NCBI RefSeq assembly: GCF_000340215.1
Contig: NW_006921556.1
Coordinates: 156,687-220,686, forward strand
Length of the DNA: 64,000 nt
Direction: 5' to 3'
From: Pseudocercospora fijiensis CIRAD86
Taxonomy: Eukaryota > Ascomycota > Dothideomycetes > Mycosphaerellales > Mycosphaerellaceae
Shown here: positions 56,401-64,000 of the stretch, piece after piece
Numbering within the stretch: the stretch's first letter is position 1
Layout of the letters: every line of letters starts with the position of its first letter
Program-made: the position numbers and the translations under genes
Notes under the pieces: model-generated
Seen by the model: the letters and a program-made list of their open reading frames with translations, nothing else
Told to the model about the DNA's origin: nothing
Database searches by the model: none

Positions 56401-58448
56401 AGGCAATAAAAGTATTATTAGAGAAGTCTACAATAAGAGATCGGTAATGTGAATTAGCTATTAGATACTTAGTTCTAAAAGTTCTATACTATTACTTAAC
56501 TTATTTAGGCAGGGGGAAAACACAAAATAATAGCTAAAGATTAAGAGAGTAATTATAAGAAGTTAGTTAATAATAATAATAGACTATAATTTAGAAGTTC
56601 AATATTTATTAATACTACTAGTAGACAATATACTGGACACAATAATCGTTATATATTAGCTTAGGTATAGTGATGTTAAAAAGGCATTACAATCTAAACG
56701 TAAGAATACTATTTTATAAAAAAGTATTATTTCTATACTTTTTTAGAAGCAACCCGTTATTAGGGAACTTAGATGGAAATACGGATTTATTAATGTAAAT
56801 CCTAATTATATCCTTTTTAACTATCTACTAAGTAAGTAAGCTACTACTATAGATATAGTGTGTCTTTACTATTGCTATACTTAGTAGAGGAAAAGTCTAT
56901 AATATATGTTTATTAGAGCTTTGTATGCCCTTGAAAGAGAATGCGTATTTGAAACAACTTGCTGTTTTTTTTTTCTAAATAGAAAGTATTCTTAGTATAT
57001 AACGAGAAGTATCGGATAGGATTCCTAATGTGAATAATATAGGGGACTCGGGAGGCTTTAATCTGTAGATACCTGTAGTATTTAAGTATACTTAGCTATA
57101 TAGTAGTATAATCTAAGAGTATAAATATACAGTGTAATTTATTTACATCAATTTTTACAACTATTTAGTTATATAGCTAGCTAGTAAAGGTTTACTAGGT
57201 ATACTTCAAAAATAGATTTGGGTTAGTTCCTTAAATAGGGATATTGATTTACATAGTAGAATGGGGGCCTCCTACTAAAGGTGTATAATACCTCTACATA
57301 TAATATCTAGAAAGAAGCTATAATATACTTACTCTGTTATAGTAGTATATAGCTAGTTTAATAAACTTTAATTAATACATTTCTTACCTAGACTATATTA
57401 ACTATGTAACAGCAGTGGCCTTCTATAAGATATATAGTATACAATAGACTCTATCTTATTAATTCTTTACTACACAAGTCTTAGCCTATACGTGTAGTGT
57501 ACTAAATTGAGTAATGTTAGGGCATATTGCTACTTAAAGTTATAGCCAACTTTTGCGCTTATACAACTGTAAATTCTCGTACTATAAACGTTTGTTTATA
57601 TATTTTAATACTCTAGTTTACTAGTAGCAGACATTGTACGCGCGCGCGAGAAGTATTAGATTAATACATATAGAAAACTAGCGGAGCGGAAGGGCGACGG
57701 GGCTACGAGAACCCTAGGAGTCTAAGGATAACATAGTATATAGTAAACATATAAAGTCTAATATTAATCGCACCCCCGCGGAGTAACCGAGTAGTATACT
57801 ATTTATAGGCTGAACCTAACCCTTTGCAGATACACTAACCGTTCGTAGACCTAGTAACCGTTCTTATAATACTAAATATTCAAAATATTAATAGGTAGAT
57901 ACTATTAAGACATAGCTAAAAGTATTAATAGTTAGTAGGAAGATAAACAGTTATAGACACGGTTAGCATACAGACGGACAGCTTAAATTTGGTATAACTG
58001 TAATTAAAGATTATATACATCAACTGTAGTTAATCTTATAGCTACGTATAATCCTATAGGTACGCCTAGGTAGGCTTCGCTTAGCCCGCTAGTATATATA
58101 TTGTATCGTGCCTTGTTGTGATATTGTTCTATATAAGACCGAATTATTAAAGATTTAGAAGAGATACGAGTTAGGACTTAGCAGGTCTAAGCAGCCTATA
58201 AAGTGGGGCGCCTTAGAGGAGGGGTAGCTCGGGCTCGGAGCTAGGGCTAGCGCTTAGGGTAGCGCTCGGGCTTTTAGCTCGGGCTAGCTAGGGGTAGCGC
58301 TCGGGCTTTTAGCTAGGGCTCGGTTTAACGGCTAGGTTGGCCTGCCTCTTACCCCTAGAGCCCCTAGTAAAGGTTTAGCATCGTTCCCTTGTCTGCCCCT
58401 AGGCCTTAGAGGCCTTAGCGTTGCGTTAGTAATTGAAGTCTATACGAG

Positions 58449-58452
<4 letters not shown>
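53451..58452. other. AT-rich block without recognisable genes
   Basis: Base composition changes here: CpG becomes rare and TA-rich runs dominate, with more homopolymers (for example T runs near 56970). I find no long coherent frame on either strand. A short open stretch at 53657-53890 has no supporting context. A single TTAACCCTAACCCTA lies at 54401-54415. Around 57990-58200 the run from TGTAATTAAAG to AGGACTTAGCA, followed by GTGGGGCGCC, could be an LTR end with a primer site, but I saw no second LTR. The block is probably older, more heavily RIPed transposon DNA. Confidence 0.5.
58257..58314 (+). repeat. Tandem 35-bp GC-rich repeat
   Basis: GGGTAGCGCTCGGGCTTTTAGCT occurs at 58257-58279 and again at 58292-58314, in a 58225-58330 stretch made of GCTCGGGCT/GCTAGGGCT units. 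Confidence 0.8.

Positions 58453-58484
<32 letters not shown>
58453..58484. repeat. (TA)n microsatellite next to assembly gap
   Basis: About 15 TA units ending 20 bp before the run of N. It is a plausible cause of the assembly break. Confidence 0.9.
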
Positions 58485-58485
<1 letters not shown>

Positions 58486-58505
58486 AGATATTCCTAACTA
58501 GTTCT

Positions 58506-58620
58506 NNNNNNNNNNNNNNNNNNNNNNNNNNNNNNNNNNNNNNNNNNNNNNNNNNNNNNNNNNNNNNNNNNNNNNNNNNNNNNNNNNNNNNNNNNNNNNN
58601 NNNNNNNNNNNNNNNNNNNN
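58506..58620. other. Assembly gap (115 N)
   Basis: Run of N. A coding frame resumes at its right edge, so the 5' end of the next gene is missing or lies in the gap. Confidence 0.99.
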
Positions 58621-61600
58621 ACGAGCCTCTAGTACGTAATTTATAATCTAAAAGCGTCTTAGTACTAAACAGAACGTTAATATAGGACGAACCTTACCTT
58701 TATTGTCAGATCGCTAAGTTTCTATTAGCGAAGGCGTCTTACTCGCGAAGAATAGGATAGTCTTAATAACTCGTTCGAGGACTTCGTCCTCGAAGTACTA
58801 GAGGTATAGCTATACGTAATAACTGCCGAGGCACCTAGCGATCTACTACTACGTGATCTCCCCTAAACCTCACAAATCTAGCGAGCTTTTAACTAAGCAA
58901 GGTAGAGAGCGGCCCTCTCTTACGAGGATACAGCCGAAGGACTAGAGAGGTAGGCGATTAAGGACTTCGACTATACTCGAGAGCGGGAGGAGCTAGCTTT
59001 AATGTTATATAGGCAATTACAGCAGTTCTAGGGGTATACTTAGTTAGTATACGAACAATCTCTCGACGCCTATAGGGTAGATTTCGATCGGAGCGGAGTA
59101 TAACACTATTCTTTAAAACAACTAGAGACCGTCGAGGGTACGCTATACGTCCTTACTAGTTCTCAACTCTTAGAACGCCGTAAAGGAGAGACTAGTCCTA
59201 GTCTCTTACCCTAATCGCTTCGGAAACATATCGAAGGTCGTTTGCATTCTAGAGCTACCTACGAAGAGCCTCGGCATCTTTGTATTTATTAATTATATAA
59301 GCTAAATACCCTATCTGCTTCCGCCCCTCCTATTACCTACGACAATAATTCTTATATAGGCTTCCCGAGCTCTCTTACGGCCTTTAGACAGGTACTATAC
59401 ATTAACTAAATCCCTCCTAAGGGACGGCAGATTACAAAGGAGCTCTACCTAAATCCTAGTATCTAAGGGGTCTAGCCTAGAAACTTCGACTAAGTCGATA
59501 TTACTCGATATTATTACTAGCTGTTTGTAACGTTCTAATCCGAGTACGGTAGAACTAACATCTATCTTATTTATACTTAAAAGCTACGGCCGTTAACCTA
59601 TCTTACCGATGCTAAATCTCGTGATTTTTACGATCTCGTACTCTATCTATCGCTAAGAGAGGTACTACTATAAAGCAGCCTACTAGATATTACCCCTACT
59701 TACGATGTGTCTCTTAATAATGCAAAGGCCGTTACTAGAAGCAAACGGACGTTAGGGTTATCGGGAGAAACTAACGCTTACATTACTTACGCCGTTCTAT
59801 AAGAATGTTTAGAGCGTCTATAGACTAAAATAGAATAGCGTATAAACTATATCGATCGACTCGCGGAATTTCGAAGGACGCTAATTTTCTTCTCGGCGAA
59901 GAATACTAAGTATAGCTACCGCTCGATACGATTGTCGGAGTAACTTCGTTCGTTCTACTACAAAGTTCTATAATAGTACGATATTATATATCTTCCAACT
60001 CTCGTTATAGACATTAGTAAAGAGACTACGGCTTACGAAGATACCCCTCGTATACTTTGTTACCGTCCCTGCTATATTAAAGCCTACGCTAACCGCTTAT
60101 TCCCTAAAACGCTAATATGTAATAGGCCGAAGACGGTAAAGCTCTATCGTTATATACACTATAGGGACCTAACTAATAGAACTATTACGCCTTTAGCAAA
60201 ATCTCTGCTCGGCTCCTAGGGGTGTCTATATATCTAGTTCTACGCTTAAAGCAAATGTTAGTTAGATATTCGAAAGAACTTCCCGTTCTCTTACGAGCGA
60301 TTCGACTAGTTTGCGGCCGGTAGGAGGGGTAGAGTTAACCTAAGCAAACTAGGAAGAGCTACTAATTAGATAGACTAGATACTATAGGACTATACGTAGT
60401 CTAAGCTTCGGGTCTACGATAGCCGAGAATATGCGTATTAGAATATACTAGCCCGTAAAGAATACCGCCTAACTTAGGAAGCGTTCTATAAACTTATACT
60501 CGTTGCCGAAGAGCAAGAACGCGTTATTTAATATCTCCCCTTACGCCTACAATTTAGCACACTCGCCTTTATCCCTTACTAGTCTATCGATACTAAGGAG
60601 TAGCTAAATTTCGGAAGGTATAGAACTAATCGACTCTACGCCGTTCTAGAGGATGCCGAATCTCGGACGAAGGGGTTTCCGAGCCCGGATAAGAGCAGGT
60701 TTATGCTGCTAATTATAGACGCTATTCGTACGATGCCGATTACGCCTAACTTCTCTAGTAAAGACTATCGTAACCTATAGGCGTATCCTATCCGGAAGAA
60801 TCCCGAGCGCTATAGCGTAGGGTTCGGAGCTACGATGCCTAAGTATAGCTTTAGCTAGTTTAGTCCGATTTGTAACTAGGAGAATCTCACCTTTTATCTA
60901 TCCCTAAAGAATCTCGTTACGGTCTCGGCTACGCGAATTTAGGCTGCCTTTATAAGGCGAGCGTAGGCGGTAGAGGCCGGAACAAACACTTTAGTACGCG
61001 TCTAATAGTGCTGCAATTAAATAACGCGAAGACCTACCTAGGCTAGCGCTAAGATCTACGACTTCCTCCTTAATATAGCTCTATACGAAGCTCTCTATCA
61101 ATTTCGGTAGGACTTCTAGGAGGCCGTCCGAAAGCGTAATATACAAGAAGCGGATTATAGCCGATTAGCTAACGACATTATGTTCTGCTACGACGACATC
61201 GCGTCGGTAGCTATCGTAAAGCCTAGGATTAATGCCGTATATAGCCGAACTAGGGTACTTAGGAACCCCCGCTAGCTACTTAATATATTCTTCTAGGATC
61301 TCTAAGATACTACTAGCTACGATCTAAAGGCAAGCAATCGAAATCTAGGTTATCGGAAAAACTTCTTTAGAAAGCTATTCCGTTAGCAGCTATAGCTTAT
61401 TTAGTAAGCCTATTAAAGTCCTTTATTTCGAGGAACTCGTCTTCTATAGGGCTATAATGCTTTTTTCGAGAAACTCTATATTATATGTCTCCGTATCTAT
61501 TAGCTACTTCCGTCCCCGGAGACCTTAACTAGTAATCTAAGCTATACGAGCAAAGGCAAAGGGCGCTAGTATGTAGCGGTAACCCGCACTACAGAGCTAG

Positions 61601-62600
61601 TCTATAGTAATTAGCCGATATACGACCTAGTTCTTTACTGTTATTAGTCTATCGGACAGGTTCCGATGTCTAGCCGTCTAGTACTACCGGAGTTTATATT
61701 ATACCTACATTAGGATTACGAGTTACGCTTTAAGCAATTCGTTTTAGGATATATACGATCCGCGGACCGTATACCTAGCGCCGTTTAAGTCGATCTCCCT
61801 AAAGATTAGCCGGCGCTAGCGACCGTAGGAGGCTAGCCGGCTAAAGACTTAGAGTAGGAACCGCAGACGACACCTTTAAAGAAGTACTAGGCATCGCAGC
61901 TCGAATTTAAACGTATAGAGCTACTATCCCGATACGAACCCTAATATAATTACTACGTTCGACGGGGTCCGAAGCATCTCGAATATTATAGCTCTAGTAC
62001 CTCTTAGGAAGTGCTCTAGGCGGCACCGCTTACTAGTCGATTACTTCGGGTAAGTATAGGGCTTTATCGTAGCATATTTTAGCTTCGCTCCCGAGTGTAG
62101 ATTAGTTACGGAAAAGGGGAAGACTGTTAGTATATACTTAAGATACAGATAGTTTTCCCTCGGTTAGGACGGCGCGTACAATCGGGTTCTAGTAGACTAC
62201 CTTAGTTAAGGCCTTTGTAGTTGCTTAGTACGAAAGATGCGTTTTGTTTGTCTCCTACATTTTAGACCGCTTATAGCAATATTATACGTACTCGTATTAC
62301 AACTCGCATATACACTATAGCTGCGGCGTCTATCGGTATAACCTAGAGTCTATAATAGTATACGGTGTATAACGTATGCTAACACTCTTCTACCGAAGTG
62401 TACTAATTGTATAAAGTGCTTATACTATAGTATAAGCGCGTTGCATTAGTTAAAGCTAATTAATCGCACCCGAAAGCTAATATTCTTAACGTCGTAGCTA
62501 TAAGAAGGTTAATTTACGCTATAATAATCTCGTAGCCTCGCTATTCGATCTAACGCCGTTTAGCTAACTAGATTTGCGGGGTCGTCTACGCTTACGTTTT
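58621..62600 (+). pseudogene. RIP-degraded giant unknown protein, about 1,300 codons in one frame
   Basis: A single frame, starting at the gap edge, runs to near 62600 with no indel that I can detect and with many TAG/TAA. Segments include LTREEQDSLNNSFEDFVLEV and EELALMLYRQLQQFQGYTQL (N-terminus), then KSRFMLLIIDAIRTMPITPN, ERYSVGFGATMPKYSFSQFS, KIYDFLLNIALYEALYQFR and ADYSRLANDIMFCYDDIASV. The C-terminal part has ELVYSNQPIYDLVLYCYQSI, VLPEFILYLHQDYELRFKQF and TTRIYTIAAASIGITQSLQ. The middle and C-terminal thirds remind me of large uncharacterised proteins common in ascomycete subtelomeres, but I cannot name the family. A DNA-interacting or transposon-derived role would be a guess. The start is lost in the gap. 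Confidence 0.65.
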
Positions 62601-62649
62601 AGGGGGCTATCCGTAACGCTAGTACTTTCCTCGTATATATTGCCCCTAA

Positions 62650-63270
62650 TTCGGTCCGAAACTTAATCTTCGCCCCTACTAGAGGATTCCCCTCGCGCTT
62701 TCCTTTCCCCCTATAGCTTTGCCTTCCCCTATTGATCCCCGGAACTTATATCGCTTATCGATAAGGGGGAGGAGGCCTTAGGATTGCGTCTAGGGGTAGT
62801 AGGCCTCCCTGCCTTGTTTGTAGCTTTAGTCTTATTATACGGTGTTTTACGAGCTTCCGATAATATAAAGCCTACATCCTCGATATATTGTTCCCGACTC
62901 GTTAGATCGTTACCTAGTTACATCGGTTAGTATACGTTCCCGGACAACTAGAACCGAATATCCTACCTTCGCTATCGCTCTTCCCCTTCTCGTGCCTCTC
63001 CGAAGGATTTAAAACAACAATTTCTATCGGCTAAACGAATATTAGCTGCTACTAATAGTCTAAGTATTCGGACGCGCTTACCCTTACTATCGAACTCGTT
63101 TATGTCCCTATAGGTTCCGTCGTCTAGCTCTACTACGTCGCTATACTTGTTATCGAAACTTAGCTTAACGATGTCCTTCTTTTTAGTAGTCCTTTTCTCT
63201 TTAGCGGTAGTCTTTAGCGTAGCTCCTAGCTTAGATCCTAGTTCTAATTTTACGATAACATCTATACTAT
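62650..63270 (-). pseudogene. RIP-degraded basic protein (minus strand), unknown
   Basis: The minus-strand frame from about 63270 reads LELGSKLGATLKTTAKEKRT, then TKKKDIVKLSFDNKYSDVVE, LDDGTYRDINEFDSKGKRVR and ILRLLVAANIRLADRNCCF. Later parts are disordered and basic (NKAGRPTTPRRNPKASS) with GSIGEGKAIGGKESARGIL near the end. It converges with the giant gene. No domain recognised. Confidence 0.45.
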
Positions 63271-63394
63271 TATAGTATTAGTGCGAAACTGCGTTTGCTA
63301 GGCTCTATTAGCCTACTATTAAGGTATCTTCGTATACCGGGGGATATACCTACCTAGAGAATAAGCTATATTAAGAAGGCTTCGGCGTCGGCGA

Positions 63395-64000
63395 TCGTCG
63401 TAGTCGCTAATAGCCGCACGTAGCTACTAGCGGTTAGGGCATATTGTAGGGGAGTAAAGACTACGCGATATGCCTGCTCGAATAGCTTATTATCGCTTAT
63501 CGTAGCTAGGCGTCGCTTGCTACGCCGAGATTCAGTTTTAATATCTCCTATTATAGGGAAATTAGTAGAGTAGTATATAGGAGTAATGTAATATAGCGTC
63601 GAGATCTAGCTGTTCGGCGGTTAGAATTTAATATATAATAAGGTACGATAGGTCCGCCTAGCGGCTTGTAGCGTACGGCTCGGGCCCTTAAGTATTACCC
63701 TAGCAACGATACGTAATCTTGTTTTTCCCCTTAACGCGACCCTGCCCCTAGAGCGCGTATATAGTTTCTAGCTCATTTCAAACAATAATTATCCCTATTA
63801 ACACTATAGGATATACGTATATACGCCTTATAACTAGCGATATTACTATCAACCGTCGCTTATAATACAATCGGAGGCAGGCTTAAATATCCCTACTATA
63901 CCTCCTAAGGCCTAACTCTCCGGCAATAAGCTAGTATAGGAGAACGACCCTAATGTAAGCCCTTTTATACTATACGGTCGGTTGCTGCGTAGACTAACCG
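63395..64000 (+). repeat. Repeat copy B, upstream part and gene start (cut by window end)
   Basis: Matches 1325-2460 without the 560-bp insert. It contains the leader and the first 34 codons of the Ser/Arg-rich gene. The start codon, ATG at 2359 in copy A, is ATA here (63898-63900), a TG-to-TA change. Premature stops fall at the same Gln codons. The rest of the gene lies beyond the window. Confidence 0.8.

Noticed and set aside
57990..58215. LTR end followed by a primer-binding-like GTGGGGCGCC
   Set aside because: No partner LTR, no gag/pol frame and no clear TG...CA ends within the window.
58621..62600. Assigning the giant relic to a RecQ-helicase-linked subtelomeric family
   Set aside because: Only a vague resemblance in the C-terminal third; no helicase motifs (Walker A, DEAH) visible.
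1..64000. Starship-type giant element with captain gene
   Set aside because: Gene content would fit, but no DUF3435-like tyrosine recombinase and no defined element ends were recognised.
1..64000. tRNA or rRNA genes
   Set aside because: I saw no cloverleaf with conserved A and B boxes and no conserved rRNA segments, although I could not run a covariance search.

Overview
Kind of DNA. This window looks like a filamentous ascomycete (Pezizomycotina) region destroyed by repeat-induced point mutation (RIP). CpA and TpG are very rare and TpA is in great excess: the first 60 bases hold nine TA and no CA or TG. CpG is kept and G+C stays moderate. No open gene survives. When a frame is read with TAG/TAA treated as former CAG, CAA or TGG codons, long coherent proteins appear, some over 1,000 codons with no indels. 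The premature stops are almost all TAG or TAA, as C-to-T change at CpA on either strand predicts. Fungal introns (GTAAGT...TACTAAC...TTTAG), a QDE-2-type Argonaute, F-box and BTB proteins and a LINE fragment support the assignment. All coding features are therefore given as pseudogenes, and their ends are approximate unless a start or stop is stated.

Layout. 1-9.8 kb: a dead unknown gene, a Ser/Lys/Arg-rich gene with a mappable intron (2359-3518), then two paralogous acidic-tailed genes (X1, X2). The gene-3' ends here share a repeat (R1) closing in a (CAAA)n tail. 9.9-15.8 kb: two large unknown genes. 16.5-20.7 kb: an F-box-like gene with TATA box and intron, then an Argonaute relic cut off at the start of PIWI, followed by repeat R3. 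21-25 kb: a MITE, a minus-strand BTB relic and a sirtuin relic. 25-31 kb: unresolved coding remains, repeats R4 and R3 and a small unknown gene. 31-42 kb: a disordered basic protein, two further unknowns and two coiled-coil genes of similar layout, with a MITE nested in R4 between them. 42-46.3 kb: an unknown minus-strand gene, a LINE C-terminal fragment inside a direct repeat, and an F-box relic. 48-53 kb: three unknown genes. 53.5-58.5 kb: an AT-rich block without recognisable genes. A 115-bp N gap follows. 58.6-62.6 kb: one unknown gene of about 1,300 codons. 62.65-63.27 kb: a basic minus-strand relic. 63.4 kb to the end: a second copy of the 1.3-2.46 kb repeat.

What ties it together. Two structured non-coding modules recur. 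P is a 25-bp near-palindrome (arms TTTCGCTAGGAC and GTCCTAGCGAAA), seen ten times and often followed by a second small hairpin. H is an inverted repeat (arms GGTATATTRAT and ATYAATATACC), seen seven times. In five places H precedes P by about 150-190 bp, mostly downstream of a dead gene. I do not recognise either module. The gene set (Argonaute, sirtuin, two F-box-type proteins, BTB protein) suggests that this was once a gene-bearing accessory or mobile segment, later silenced as a repeat. No captain recombinase or complete transposase was recognised, so the nature of the segment stays open.
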